A DNA stretch of 64,000 nt. Origin: Prochlorococcus sp. AG-355-N18 (lineage in GTDB: Bacteria; Cyanobacteriota; Cyanobacteriia; PCC-6307; Cyanobiaceae). Each line of letters begins with the position of its first letter. Position 1 is the first letter of the stretch. Where the stretch lies: positions 1 through 64,000 of the forward strand of contig QCEG01000002.1 in the NCBI GenBank assembly GCA_003278535.1. Direction: 5' to 3'. Both the position numbers and the translations under genes were made by a program. The notes beneath the pieces were generated by a model, which was not told the origin of the DNA, made no database searches, and saw nothing but the letters and a program-made list of their open reading frames with translations. Below are positions 37,743-46,988 of the stretch, piece after piece.

Positions 37743-38378
37743 TTATTTAGGCATTTTATTTTTTGCCAATCCTGAAATAGTCGCTAAAGCAAACATTCCC
37801 AATAGAGCAATCCCTAGAAATAATCCTGCTCCCTGGCTAACTCCAGCTCCTACTGCTACTAGTATAGAGTCACTGATTAGAAGACTTATTACTAATGCAG
37901 GAGTAAATATTTTCCAGCGAGTTCCTCCAATACCAATTGCATAGCTTAGAAAATCAAAAAGGCCAGTCATTAGTAGACCTGTCATAAGAAAGAAATTTTC
38001 TTCTAGCTGGTTTTGATTGAAACTTTCAATCTTTTGCATTGCTTTCGGGCCTACTAATTTACGTACAGGAACCCGACCATAATTTCTTGCAATAAAGAAA
38101 GCAGCTTGGCAAAAAACGATATCAGAAAAGATTATTGTCATGTAACCTTTTTGAAATCCCAGTAATGAACCAGCTAGTAGAGAATAAGCTGAACTTGGAA
38201 GGGCAGGTAAAATAATACTTACTCCTCTGAGTATGAATATTCCAAAAGGAGCCCAAATCCCCATACTTTCTATTTTGTTTCTTAGAGGTTCAATCCCATA
38301 ATTTTGGATTAAATAAATCAACACAACAAATATTGCTATAAAAAAAACTACTGAGAAAAATTTCTGTATTTTATTCAT
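37743..38378 (-). CDS. TVP38/TMEM64 (SNARE-associated/DedA-like) membrane protein
   Basis: A 211-residue integral membrane protein with about five hydrophobic helices. The family core is visible in SIILPALPSSAYSLLAGSLLGF followed by NYGRVPVRKLVG and the re-entrant-like LLMTGLFDFLSYAIGIGGT. Relatives of the VTT domain are lipid scramblases or transport-related proteins; the substrate in cyanobacteria is unknown. The 117 bp between it and the small gene at 37625 hold nothing recognisable. Confidence 0.85.
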   Translation of the reverse strand: MNKIQKFFSVVFFIAIFVVLIYLIQNYGIEPLRNKIESMGIWAPFGIFILRGVSIILPALPSSAYSLLAGSLLGFQKGYMTIIFSDIVFCQAAFFIARNYGRVPVRKLVGPKAMQKIESFNQNQLEENFFLMTGLLMTGLFDFLSYAIGIGGTRWKIFTPALVISLLISDSILVAVGAGVSQGAGLFLGIALLGMFALATISGLAKNKMPK

Positions 38379-38526
38379 TATTTTTCTAATAAATTTATTG
38401 GAAGTAAATTCTTAATTTTAGTATTTGATTCTATCTATAATAGAAATACTAATCAATAAAAATTTTTACAAATTTTTAATCTTTTACTTCCTACTAATAA
38501 AAAATTTTTGTATTCCATAAATAGTC

Positions 38527-38946
38527 ATGATTAATTCTAAGAGTAAAGTTAATTCAATATTTTTTAGAAATTTCATTAATTTAGTTCTTTTGATTATCGT
38601 TGTCTTTTGTATTTCAATAAAAAAATCAGAAGCTTTGACTCATGAATGGTTTGGAGTCCCCAAAAGTGAATACGGAGAGCAGTTATGGGATAGGCAAAGT
38701 ATAAAAAGGAATGAGGATGGTTCTGTAAGAGTATTGAGTAAATTTATTCCCAAAACAAAAAGTGAAATTACTAAGGATATTCTCTATACAATGGATATAA
38801 ATTGTTTTGAAAAATCATTTAGAGATGTTGATGTCTCAATAGATGAAGCAAATAGTAAATTCAATGATTTATCTAATTGGCAAGATCCAAATGGAGATAA
38901 ACTGATTTTGGGTGTTATTAGTCAAGTCTGCAGAGTCGAAAACTAA
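38527..38946 (+). CDS. Exported protein of unknown function
   Basis: A 139-residue protein. A basic N-terminus and hydrophobic segment (FINLVLLIIVVFCISI) followed by SEALTHE look like a cleavable signal peptide, so it is probably periplasmic or lumenal. The mature part holds WFGVPKSEYGEQLWDRQSI and two Cys (DINCFEKSFRD, SQVCRVEN) that could form a disulfide. I do not recognise the family. It stands alone, with 148 bp upstream and a bidirectional terminator 56 bp downstream. Confidence 0.75.
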   Translation: MINSKSKVNSIFFRNFINLVLLIIVVFCISIKKSEALTHEWFGVPKSEYGEQLWDRQSIKRNEDGSVRVLSKFIPKTKSEITKDILYTMDINCFEKSFRDVDVSIDEANSKFNDLSNWQDPNGDKLILGVISQVCRVEN

Positions 38947-39002
38947 AAATTTTAAATTAAAAAAATAGAAGAAATCCCGAGTTTTCAATATCTTGAAAGT
39001 AT

Positions 39003-39027
39003 AAAACCCTGTCTGAGACAGGGTTTT
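39003..39027. terminator. Bidirectional intrinsic terminator
   Basis: AAAACCCTGTCT (39003-39014), G, AGACAGGGTTTT (39016-39027): a 12-bp perfect inverted repeat with A and T runs on either side. It sits between the exported-protein gene (+) and tRNA-Phe (-), six bases from the tRNA 3' end, and can terminate both. Confidence 0.85.
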
Positions 39028-39032
39028 AAAGG

Positions 39033-39105
39033 TGCCAGGACCCAGATTTGAACTGGGGACACGGCGATTTTCAGTCGCCTGCTCTACCAACTGAGCTATC
39101 CCGGC
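39033..39105 (-). tRNA. tRNA-Phe (GAA)
   Basis: The complement folds as a 73-nt cloverleaf. It opens GCCGGGATAGCTCAGTTGGT; the anticodon loop CTGAAAA gives GAA, the T arm GTTCAAATC is regular, and the discriminator is A. CCA is not encoded. It is followed by a strong terminator. Confidence 0.97.
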
Positions 39106-39193
39106 TCTAACCTATATACTTTAAATTAATATGTGTAGTTTGTGAAACCCTTTTCATTAAAAATTTTATATCTTTATCAAATATCCAAAATTA

Positions 39194-40423
39194 TTATTTT
39201 GAATTAATCGCTAATAAGGCAGTACCAAACGAAGTGGTTCTACTACATGAAACTATTGGTATATTTATAGTTTTTTCTCTTATTTTTCTCCACTGAGGGT
39301 TTTTTGAACCTCCACCAATAGTAATAATTTTTTTTGGAAGCGAGCCCGTTAGTTTACCTAGCTTTTCCCATCCTTTCAATTCGATCTTAGCTAAACCTTC
39401 GAATAATGCATGTAAATAAAGAGAGTCACTTACTGGTCTAGGACCAAGTATAGGCTCTAAATTGGAATTATTAATAGGAAATCTCTCTCCTTTACTATTA
39501 AGAGGTAAAAGATTCAAAGAAGTGTTTTTCGATGGATTAATTTGTCGACTGAGTTCCTTTATTTCTAAATCAGAAAAGAACTTAGACAAGATACCGCATC
39601 CCGCATTTGATGCTCCTCCACATATCCAATCCCCATTGACTCTATGGGTTGTGATTCCTTGTTCTTTAATAGGGTTATCAATAATTTTTTTAACCACAAT
39701 TGTTGTTCCTAAAACTGTGAGACCATCTTCTTTACCTAAACCTGCAGCTATTAAACTTGCATTAGAGTCAGTGGTGCCTGAGATTAATAGTAATTTTTTA
39801 TTCAAATTTAATTTCTCTGCCAAATCAAAATTTACTTGTTCAATAATTATTCCACTTTTTACTATTTGAGGTAGGCATTTCTGCCACGAAGTATTGAGAT
39901 AGCTTTTTGGCCACGATTCTTTTTTTAGATCCCAACCTAGTTTTAGATTATTACCTTCTTCTCCATGAGTCCAATCTTTTAAAAACCAACCAGTGATCCA
40001 ATCAGATTGATGTCGTAAAAGAATATTCGTCCCATATCTATCTATTAGTTTTAATGCTTTAGCAAGACTACTGTATGGAGTTCGCAGATGATCTTCTCCG
40101 GAAGTTAACGATTCAAGATGGATCTTATGTTCAATACATGCTTGGTCATAAGGTATTGCTTCTCCTAACGGCTCTCCTTTTAAATTGGATGCTATTAAAG
40201 TTCCTGAGGTGCCGGAGATAGCCAATTTATTAAGGCTAATTTTTAACTCAATAGGAAGACTAACTAATAGATTTTCACAAGAATTGATCCAAGAATTTGG
40301 ATTTTTAAAGCTGTATGAATAAGGTACTGAATTTGAATATACTAATTTCTTATCAGGATTAATTATTGATATTCTTGCACCACTGGTTCCAAAATCTAAT
40401 CCTCCATAAAAGTTATCAGGCAT
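39194..40423 (-). CDS. FGGY-family sugar kinase, probably D-ribulose kinase-like
   Basis: A 409-residue ATP-dependent carbohydrate kinase. The first phosphate loop is GGLDFGTSGARISII; SGTTDSNASLIAAGLG and the C-terminal ITIGGGSKNPQWRKI are family signatures. The short length compared with usual xylulokinases (about 490) resembles the cyanobacterial/plant group reported to phosphorylate D-ribulose. The true substrate is not decided by sequence. It follows metK by 12 bp on the same strand; no sugar transporter is nearby, pointing to an internal substrate. Confidence 0.85.
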   Translation of the reverse strand: MPDNFYGGLDFGTSGARISIINPDKKLVYSNSVPYSYSFKNPNSWINSCENLLVSLPIELKISLNKLAISGTSGTLIASNLKGEPLGEAIPYDQACIEHKIHLESLTSGEDHLRTPYSSLAKALKLIDRYGTNILLRHQSDWITGWFLKDWTHGEEGNNLKLGWDLKKESWPKSYLNTSWQKCLPQIVKSGIIIEQVNFDLAEKLNLNKKLLLISGTTDSNASLIAAGLGKEDGLTVLGTTIVVKKIIDNPIKEQGITTHRVNGDWICGGASNAGCGILSKFFSDLEIKELSRQINPSKNTSLNLLPLNSKGERFPINNSNLEPILGPRPVSDSLYLHALFEGLAKIELKGWEKLGKLTGSLPKKIITIGGGSKNPQWRKIREKTINIPIVSCSRTTSFGTALLAINSK

Positions 40424-40435
40424 AGAAAAATTATT

Positions 40436-41677
40436 TTATAAAAAGATTTTGGCAGCCTCTGATAATTTGGCTGCTTTTTCTTCTACATTTTCCCAAGGAA
40501 GCTCAAGATCTCTTCTGCCAAAATGTCCATAGGATGCTGTCTTTCTGAAAAATTTACCTCCCATTTTTTTGGGTAGATTTCTTAAGTTAAATTCTTTTAT
40601 TATTGATGCGGGTCTTAAATCAAAGTGATCCTTAATTAGTTCAGTTAAGTTAGCTTGTGAAATAACACCTGTATCAAAAGTTTCCACAAGTATGGAAATT
40701 GGTTTTGCTACTCCAATTGCATAACTTAATTGCACTTCTGCTTTTTTTGCCAACTTTGCCTTAACTATGCTTTTAGCTACATAACGTGCTGCATAAGCGG
40801 CGGATCTATCTACTTTTGTGGGATCTTTGCCTGAAAAGGCCCCTCCTCCATGTCTTGCATATCCTCCATAAGTATCTACAATAATTTTTCTGCCAGTGAG
40901 CCCGGCATCTCCTTGAGGCCCTCCTAAGACAAATTTTCCCGTGGGGTTTACTAGAAATCTTGTATTACTAATGTTTGGTTTGATTTCTAAATCTTCAGTA
41001 GCAGGAATTACAACATTTGCCCATAAATCTTCTTTTATTCTTTGACGAATTTCTTTCTCATTTGTTATTCCATCAATCTCAGGATTATGTTGAGTTGAAA
41101 TTAAAATTGTATTAATAGAGACTGGTAACCCTTTTTTGTAATCAATGCTTACTTGAGTTTTACCATCAGGGAGTAGATAATTAAGTACTTTTTCATGTCT
41201 TACTCTGGCAAGTTGAATTGCTAATCTATGTGCCAAGCTAATAGGTAAAGGCATTAATTCAGGTGTTTCATCGCATGCATAGCCAAACATTATGCCTTGG
41301 TCACCAGCTCCGGTATTATCTTCCAAATCATCATTAACATCATCTGCTTCGTTTACTCCTTGTGAAATATCGGGTGATTGCTCGTCAAGTGCTACTAATA
41401 CAGCACAACTATTTGCGTCAAAACCACCTGCTCTATAGCCTTCGTATCCTATTTCTTTAATTACATTTCTAACAAGTTTTATGTAATCGATTTTTGCTTT
41501 TGAAGTTATTTCTCCAGTAAGTAGACAAAGACCCGTATTAACAACAGTTTCACATGCAACTCTGCTTTCCTGATCTTCTGTCAATAAAGCATCTAATACG
41601 GCGTCACTAATTTGATCACATATTTTGTCAGGATGACCTTCAGTTACGGATTCTGAAGTGAAAATGAAATCACTCAT
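40436..41677 (-). CDS. metK: S-adenosylmethionine synthetase
   Basis: A 413-residue enzyme forming SAM from methionine and ATP. Signatures include [31 protein letters not shown], and [19 protein letters not shown]; all are complete. ATG at 41677. The 136-bp leader shows no SAM riboswitch that I recognise. It is linked downstream to the sugar kinase gene and lies after the rps1 gene on the same strand. Confidence 0.98.
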   Translation of the reverse strand: MSDFIFTSESVTEGHPDKICDQISDAVLDALLTEDQESRVACETVVNTGLCLLTGEITSKAKIDYIKLVRNVIKEIGYEGYRAGGFDANSCAVLVALDEQSPDISQGVNEADDVNDDLEDNTGAGDQGIMFGYACDETPELMPLPISLAHRLAIQLARVRHEKVLNYLLPDGKTQVSIDYKKGLPVSINTILISTQHNPEIDGITNEKEIRQRIKEDLWANVVIPATEDLEIKPNISNTRFLVNPTGKFVLGGPQGDAGLTGRKIIVDTYGGYARHGGGAFSGKDPTKVDRSAAYAARYVAKSIVKAKLAKKAEVQLSYAIGVAKPISILVETFDTGVISQANLTELIKDHFDLRPASIIKEFNLRNLPKKMGGKFFRKTASYGHFGRRDLELPWENVEEKAAKLSEAAKIFL

Positions 41678-41813
41678 TTAAAATTAATTTTGCATGAGTC
41701 TTTATCTTAAATTAGACTATTGTTACAAATCAATCATTGTAAATTAAAAATTACTTGTACAAAAGTAATAAGCCTTAGATTCCTTTATTCTTGCACAAAA
41801 TAATTAAGTGAAT

Positions 41814-42905
41814 TTAAACTGTTTCAGCTGCAGCTGTGGGCATCACTTCGTTATCGTCAGTCTGTTCAAATAACATTTGTTTGTATTTAGCAGCCATTTC
41901 TTCAGCTTTACTAAAAACTTTTTGTGGATCAGTCAGCATATCGCCTGGTTCAGGTTCAAGTGCTTTAGTAGATAATGAAATGCGTCCTCTTTCTGAGTCA
42001 AGGTCAATTATCATGACTTTCATTTGGTCATTTACGTTCAAAACATGATGAGGAGTCTCAATATGTTCATGACTAATCTCAGAAATGTGCAATAGACCAC
42101 TAACTCCACCTATGTCAATAAAGGCTCCATAAGGTTTAATACCTTTTACGGAACCAACAACAACTTCGCCAACTTCAAGTCTGTTCATTTTTTTCTCAAC
42201 TAAAGCTCTTCTATGACTTAGTACTAATCTATTTCTTTCTTCATCAACTTCTAGAAATTTTAAAGGTAAATATTCACCTTCTAAATCATCTTTTATTTTT
42301 CGAGCACTTATATGAGAGCCTGGGATGAAGCCTCTCAACCCTTCTACCCTAACAAGAGCTCCGCCTCTGTTTGTTGCAAAAACTTCAGAATATATAGTTG
42401 CATCTTCTTTTTGGAGTTGTCTAACCCTTTCCCATGCCCTTTGATATTCAATTCTTCTAATGGAGAGGGCTAATTGGCCATCTTCATTTTCTTCGCTCAT
42501 TATGAAAAATTCTCTACTTTCTGAAGGTTGTAAAACATCATTAAGTCCTTCAACTCTATTTATTGAAACCTCTTGAACAGGCATAAAAGCAGCTGTTTTT
42601 GCCCCTATATCTATCATGGCCCCTTTGGGCTCTAAAGCAAAAACGGTACCTTTAACTAAATCACCAGGCTTAAAGTTATAGTCATACTTACCTAAAAGTG
42701 ATGCAAATTCGTCTAGTGTGAATCCTGCGTTGTCAAAATCCGTATTTGTTCTGCTAGAAGAAGAATCTGCTGAAGGAATATCGCTCTTCTCGAACGATAA
42801 ATCTTCCTTATTTTGGGATGCTGAATCGTTATCTAATTCGGTCGAATTTTTAATTTCTTGATCCTCGGAAAGTTCTTTAATGGTTTGGGAAGAATTTTCG
42901 TTCAT
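41814..42905 (-). CDS. rpsA: 30S ribosomal protein S1
   Basis: A 363-residue S1 protein, the short cyanobacterial form with three S1 (OB-fold) repeats in place of six. An acidic, serine-rich N-terminal 70 residues precede repeat 1 (GDLVKGTVFALEPKGAMIDIGAKTAAFMP, split over 80-108), repeat 2 (VEGLRGFIPGSHI) and repeat 3 (GSVKGIKPYGAFIDIGGVSGLLHISE). S1 recruits mRNAs, which matters here because many genes lack a Shine-Dalgarno site. The tail ends in a low-complexity AAAETV. Confidence 0.95.
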   Translation of the reverse strand: MNENSSQTIKELSEDQEIKNSTELDNDSASQNKEDLSFEKSDIPSADSSSSRTNTDFDNAGFTLDEFASLLGKYDYNFKPGDLVKGTVFALEPKGAMIDIGAKTAAFMPVQEVSINRVEGLNDVLQPSESREFFIMSEENEDGQLALSIRRIEYQRAWERVRQLQKEDATIYSEVFATNRGGALVRVEGLRGFIPGSHISARKIKDDLEGEYLPLKFLEVDEERNRLVLSHRRALVEKKMNRLEVGEVVVGSVKGIKPYGAFIDIGGVSGLLHISEISHEHIETPHHVLNVNDQMKVMIIDLDSERGRISLSTKALEPEPGDMLTDPQKVFSKAEEMAAKYKQMLFEQTDDNEVMPTAAAETV

Positions 42906-43013
42906 TTGATATATCGCAGACTACCTAAGGTAGTTAGAAAGGAATGCTACCAGCCTGCAAACCAATAGCAAAATCATTAGTGATATGTATTCTACACTTT
43001 AAGATGCTGAATT

Positions 43014-43493
43014 TTATGAAATTGAAGCTAATTGGTTTTTTGAACTTCCTTTTAGAGATTCAAGTGTAGAAATAAAATCTTTTACCCCATTAAATTTTCT
43101 GTAAACTGAGGCGTATCTTATATAAGCGACTTCATTTTCTTTCCTTAGATTTTTAAGTATTAATTCTCCTATTTGTGAAGATTTAATATCTTTATTAGAG
43201 TCTTGAACGATTTGTGATTCAATTCCATCAACGAAATTAATAATTGCTTCACTACTGAAGTTGGTTTTTTCACATGCTCTTGATATACCAGTAAATAATT
43301 TTTGTTTGTCAAATAATTCTCTGCCACCGTCTTTCTTTATAACTGAAACTGGCATTGATTCCACTCTTTCATAGGTTGTAAATCTAAAGCTGCAATTTAA
43401 GCACTCTCTTCTTCTCCTAACACTTTTACCACTATCAGCAGATCTTGATTCCAAAACTCTGCTATCTGTATTTTGACAGGTTGGACACTGCAT
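43014..43493 (-). CDS. nrdR: Transcriptional repressor NrdR
   Basis: A 159-residue repressor of ribonucleotide reductase genes. A zinc ribbon with Cys3, Cys6, Cys31 and Cys34 is followed by RFTTYERVE and an ATP-cone domain ([16 protein letters not shown]). I start it at ATG 43493 ([17 protein letters not shown]), the family's fixed N-terminus; an upstream ATG would add eight residues. It is downstream of psbB-psbT, but a strong terminator lies between. Confidence 0.95.
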   Translation of the reverse strand: MQCPTCQNTDSRVLESRSADSGKSVRRRRECLNCSFRFTTYERVESMPVSVIKKDGGRELFDKQKLFTGISRACEKTNFSSEAIINFVDGIESQIVQDSNKDIKSSQIGELILKNLRKENEVAYIRYASVYRKFNGVKDFISTLESLKGSSKNQLASIS

Positions 43494-43550
43494 ATGGTGA
43501 AATAAGATGTACTTCAACTCTAATAGTAGAGTAATATTCTAATTATGAAA

Positions 43551-43590
43551 AGTAAAAAAAACCCTCTTGTTAAAAAGGGTTTTTTTTACT
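43551..43590. terminator. Intrinsic terminator after psbT
   Basis: AGTAAAAAAAACCCT (43551-43565) and AGGGTTTTTTTTACT (43576-43590) form a 15-bp perfect stem with a 10-nt loop. On the minus strand the GGG is followed by eight T, just past the psbT stop at 43595. It would separate psbB-psbT from nrdR, and by symmetry could act in both directions. Confidence 0.88.
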
Positions 43591-43594
43591 TGGT

Positions 43595-43693
43595 TCATTT
43601 TCTATCAAATTTAGGTGGGTCTCTAAAGGCGACAGCAAAGAATAATGTTACAACTGCGAGAGTTAGTATAAGAACGTAAGCGAAAGCTTCCAT
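43595..43693 (-). CDS. psbT: Photosystem II protein T
   Basis: A 32-residue single-helix protein opening [20 protein letters not shown] and ending [12 protein letters not shown]. This is the standard PsbT sequence; it lies at the photosystem II dimer interface near D1 and stabilises repair. It begins 23 bp after the psbB stop, as in the conserved psbB-psbT operon. Confidence 0.97.
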   Translation of the reverse strand: MEAFAYVLILTLAVVTLFFAVAFRDPPKFDRK

Positions 43694-43716
43694 AAGATTA
43701 AGTAATAAAGTTTAGT

Positions 43717-45240
43717 TTAAACCCTTCCTGGGATTCTTCTTGTGGTTTCGTCTCCAAGCTTCTTGAACAGACCAAATTCAACTTGGTCTCCAATCTCAGC
43801 ATCAATACCAGCAAAGGAATTTCTGTAAAGAGTTCTTGAAGCGTGCCACCAGTGGCCAAACAAGAATAGCAATCCGAAACATAAATGTGCGTATGTAAAC
43901 CACGCTCTTGGTGAGCTTCGGAATACACCATCAGATTTATAAGTCTCTCTGTCAAACTTAAATGCTTCTCCAAGTTGAGCTTTTCTAGCTAATCTTTTAA
44001 CTACTGCAGGGTCAGTAAATGTTTGACCATTAAGATCTCCCCCATAGATAGTTGCTGTAATTCCAGTCTGTTCGAATGAGTACTTTGCTTCAGCTCTTCT
44101 AAACGGAATATCTGCTCTTACATTACCTTCTTTGTCTTCAAGGATGACAGGAAAGTTTTCGAAGAAATTAGGTATTCTTCTAACTTCTAATTCATTGCCC
44201 TCTTTGTCTTGAAAAGCAATATGACCTTGCCAACCAGTTGGTAAACCATCACCATTAACGAGAGCTCCAACTCTGAATAGCCCCCCTTTTGCAGGACTAT
44301 TGCCAACATAATCGTAGAAGGCTAGTTTCTCTGGAATAGATGCATATGCCTCTTCTTTAGTCGCACCATCATCTATAGCAGCTTGAACCCTTCTATTAAT
44401 TTCAGTCTTGAAATACCCGGAATCCCATTGATATCTGGTAGGACCAAATAATTCCACAGGAGTTGTTGCTGAACCGTACCACATTGTTCCTGCGACAACG
44501 AAAGAAACAAATAAAACAGCTGCTAAAGCACTAGCTAGAACTCCTTCAAGACTTCCAAGTTTTAATGCTCTGTATAGTCTTTCTCCAGGTCTATTGGTTA
44601 TGTGAAAAATCCCACCAATAATCCCCATAAGTCCAGCAGCAATATGATTAGCAACAATTCCTCCTGGATTAAAAGGGTTAAATCCTTCTACTCCCCAAGA
44701 AGGAGCTACAGGCTCTACATGACCAGTTAAACCATAAGGATCAGAAACCCAAATCCCTACGTTTGCACAATGAAAAGCCCCAAAACCAAAACATGTAAGT
44801 CCAGCAAGGAGAAGGTGAATTCCGAATATTCTTGGCAAATCAAGAGCAGGCTCACCAGTTCTTGAATCTTCCCATAGATCCAAATCCCAGTAAGTCCAGT
44901 GCCAAATGGAAGCCAACATCAATAGTCCACTAAATACTATGTGTGCTGCTGCAACACCCTCAAAACTCCAGAATCCAGGATCAACTCCAGTAGCACCCGT
45001 AATATCCCATCCGTTCCAACTACTTGTGATACCAAGTCTTGCCATGAAAGGCATAACGTACATCCCCTGTCTCCACATTGGATTAAGAACAGCATCAGAA
45101 GGATCAAAAATGGCTAATTCATAAAGAGCCATAGAACCGGCCCAGCCGGCTAATAATGCAGTATGCATAAGATGCACAGCGAGTAGTCGACCTGGGTCAT
45201 TAATAACTACCGTGTGAACTCGATACCAAGGCAATCCCAT
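43717..45240 (-). CDS. psbB: Photosystem II CP47 chlorophyll protein
   Basis: A 507-residue inner antenna with six membrane helices and a large lumenal loop E (about residues 255-450). [20 protein letters not shown] is the fixed N-terminus, and chlorophyll-binding His residues recur, as in [13 protein letters not shown] and [11 protein letters not shown]. Loop E ends with RGWFTYAH-like [17 protein letters not shown]. It binds 16 or so chlorophylls in known structures and feeds the reaction centre. Upstream is a 223-bp leader with an inverted repeat. Confidence 0.99.
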   Translation of the reverse strand: MGLPWYRVHTVVINDPGRLLAVHLMHTALLAGWAGSMALYELAIFDPSDAVLNPMWRQGMYVMPFMARLGITSSWNGWDITGATGVDPGFWSFEGVAAAHIVFSGLLMLASIWHWTYWDLDLWEDSRTGEPALDLPRIFGIHLLLAGLTCFGFGAFHCANVGIWVSDPYGLTGHVEPVAPSWGVEGFNPFNPGGIVANHIAAGLMGIIGGIFHITNRPGERLYRALKLGSLEGVLASALAAVLFVSFVVAGTMWYGSATTPVELFGPTRYQWDSGYFKTEINRRVQAAIDDGATKEEAYASIPEKLAFYDYVGNSPAKGGLFRVGALVNGDGLPTGWQGHIAFQDKEGNELEVRRIPNFFENFPVILEDKEGNVRADIPFRRAEAKYSFEQTGITATIYGGDLNGQTFTDPAVVKRLARKAQLGEAFKFDRETYKSDGVFRSSPRAWFTYAHLCFGLLFLFGHWWHASRTLYRNSFAGIDAEIGDQVEFGLFKKLGDETTRRIPGRV

Positions 45241-45314
45241 CGGTTAATTTCTAGTAACTATGCTGAATAAACAGCTAAACATCACGATAGTAAGGGTTTT
45301 TTTGTCTTTGAGGG

Positions 45315-45348
45315 ATTTTTGTAAATAAATTTATTTTCTTACAAAAAT
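45315..45348. repeat. 10-bp inverted repeat in the psbB upstream region
   Basis: ATTTTTGTAA (45315-45324) and TTACAAAAAT (45339-45348), loop of 14 nt, about 75 bp before the psbB ATG (reading leftward). The rest of the 223-bp gap between psbB and the ferredoxin gene holds no reading frame of note and must contain both divergent promoters. Confidence 0.45.
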
Positions 45349-45463
45349 TGGGTAAATCAATTTGTATGACTGAGCTTACAAGGAATTTTTAGCAAAAAAT
45401 TGTTAATATTTTGGTCACAATTCTCAAAGTAAAACGCCAAAATAAGAAAAATAACTAAAAAAA

Positions 45464-45826
45464 ATGGCAACTATCAGATTTATCCGTGAGGATTTAGAAG
45501 TCCAATGTAATCCTGGTGTAAATTTAAGGGAATTGGTAATGAAAGAAAACTTACAACTATATGGTTTAAAAGGTATTTTAGGAAATTGTGGCGGTGCAGG
45601 ACAATGTAGTACTTGTTTTATTTCAGTTGAAGGTGGAAAACAAAATTCTTTGAGCCCTCTTACATCTGTTGAAGAAGAAAAACTCAAAAATAGACCAGAA
45701 AATTGGCGACTTGCATGCCAAACATTGATAAAATCCTCTTCAGTAATTTTAACAAAACCACAATCCCCCCCCTCAAATTTGGAAGAACTAAAAAAAATTA
45801 GTGAAAATAAAAAATTATCTCGTTAA
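45464..45826 (+). CDS. [2Fe-2S] ferredoxin, adrenodoxin-like cysteine spacing
   Basis: A 120-residue soluble ferredoxin. Ligands are Cys42, Cys48, Cys51 (NCGGAGQCSTC) and Cys85 (LACQTL). The C-x5-C-x2-C-x33-C spacing is that of adrenodoxin-type ferredoxins, not of the plant-type photosynthetic PetF (C-x4-C-x2-C-x29-C). It is therefore a specialised electron carrier and not the main photosystem I acceptor. The C-terminal 25 residues are a charged tail. It is divergent from psbB and 105 bp ahead of psbM. Confidence 0.9.
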   Translation: MATIRFIREDLEVQCNPGVNLRELVMKENLQLYGLKGILGNCGGAGQCSTCFISVEGGKQNSLSPLTSVEEEKLKNRPENWRLACQTLIKSSSVILTKPQSPPSNLEELKKISENKKLSR

Positions 45827-45931
45827 ATTGTTTAAGACTGTTAATCAGTTACTAAAATTTGTTTATTTTTCCACTTTATTCCAAGTTATACGTCTATAGT
45901 CTTATTACCTAATTATAGAACTACTTATTAA

Positions 45932-46084
45932 ATGGAAACAACTAACTTTGGATTCGTAGCTAGTCTTTTATTCGTAGGGGTGCCGACAATATTCCTTATA
46001 GGTTTATTTATTTCTACTCAAGATGGAGAAAAATCAAGTTTTTACTCTGACTCAAGCAAAGGTAAGCTTGGCCCAAAACGCTAA
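45932..46084 (+). CDS. psbM: Photosystem II protein M
   Basis: A 50-residue protein: METTNFGFVASLLFVGVPTI, then FLIGLFISTQDGEKSSFYSD and SSKGKLGPKR. The single helix and the hydrophilic C-terminal extension are those of picocyanobacterial PsbM, which sits at the dimer interface of photosystem II. It lies 11 bp before prmC on the same strand. Confidence 0.95.
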   Translation: METTNFGFVASLLFVGVPTIFLIGLFISTQDGEKSSFYSDSSKGKLGPKR

Positions 46085-46095
46085 AGCTTTTATAA

Positions 46096-46965
46096 ATGCT
46101 TAGCATTTCTGTAAAAGAATTTTTAATTTGGAAAAAAAAGCAACTTTCTAAAGGAGGCGATCAACAAACTTTTGCTGTTTTACTTGACTGCATTGGCGGT
46201 TTATCAAGAAATGACATAAATTTAATAACCATAAATCCTCGAGGAACTTTACATTTAAAAAAAAAATTAGAATTTTTGGAATCTGTTTGGGATTATCATT
46301 TATCAAAATCTTGCCCAATCCAATACCTTTGTGGAATAACTTTTTGGAGAGATTTAAAGTTAAAAGTTACAAACAAAGTACTTATTCCTAGGCCAGAGAC
46401 AGAGCTCATAGTAGATATTGTCTTCAACATATTTCAAAGTAAGTCAGAGAAATTATTTTTTGCTGAGTTGGGAACTGGTTCAGGCGCTATAAGCATTACA
46501 TTGGCATTGGCTTATCCATTGAGCAATATAGTAGCAACTGATATTGATCAAGACGCATTAGAAATAGCAAATAAAAATTTTATAAATTCTTCCAAACAAT
46601 CGAATTTGAAATTTTATTGTGGAAATTGGTGGTCACCTCTTAAAAATTTTAAAGGAAAATTAGACCTTGCTATTTCAAACCCCCCATATATTCCTAAAGA
46701 AACTTATGAAAAATTACCTAAAGAAGTTAAAAATTTCGAACCTAAAGTTGCTTTATTAGGAGGTGAAGATGGTTTAAAACACATTAGGGAAATAATACAA
46801 AAAGCACCATTATTCTTAAAAGAGAAGGGCTGGCTTATTTTAGAGAATCATTTTGATCAAGGCGAAAAAGTAAAAGAAATTCTTACTAAAAATAAATTTA
46901 CATCAATAGAAATTGTAAAAGATCTTTCAGGTATTGGTAGATTTACCATTGGAAGATATAAATAA
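46096..46965 (+). CDS. prmC: Release factor glutamine methyltransferase
   Basis: A 289-residue SAM-dependent methyltransferase that modifies the Gln of the GGQ motif in release factors. The SAM site is FAELGTGSGAISITLALAYP and the substrate motif is the NPPYIP signature (SNPPYIPKETY). IPRPETELIVD before it is another family block. The start codon lies in the quasi-palindrome AAATGCT-T-AGCATTT (46094-46108), which could affect initiation. Followed by tsaC after 23 bp. Confidence 0.95.
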   Translation: MLSISVKEFLIWKKKQLSKGGDQQTFAVLLDCIGGLSRNDINLITINPRGTLHLKKKLEFLESVWDYHLSKSCPIQYLCGITFWRDLKLKVTNKVLIPRPETELIVDIVFNIFQSKSEKLFFAELGTGSGAISITLALAYPLSNIVATDIDQDALEIANKNFINSSKQSNLKFYCGNWWSPLKNFKGKLDLAISNPPYIPKETYEKLPKEVKNFEPKVALLGGEDGLKHIREIIQKAPLFLKEKGWLILENHFDQGEKVKEILTKNKFTSIEIVKDLSGIGRFTIGRYK

Positions 46966-46988
46966 ATTATTACAGGTTCATCATCTAA

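Noticed and set aside
39003-39027. Short dyad as part of a CRISPR repeat
   Set aside because: It is a single copy with A/T runs, typical of an intrinsic terminator; no repeat-spacer pattern exists anywhere in the window.
40436-41813. SAM riboswitch upstream of metK
   Set aside because: The 136-bp leader lacks any conserved SAM-aptamer blocks that I can recognise.
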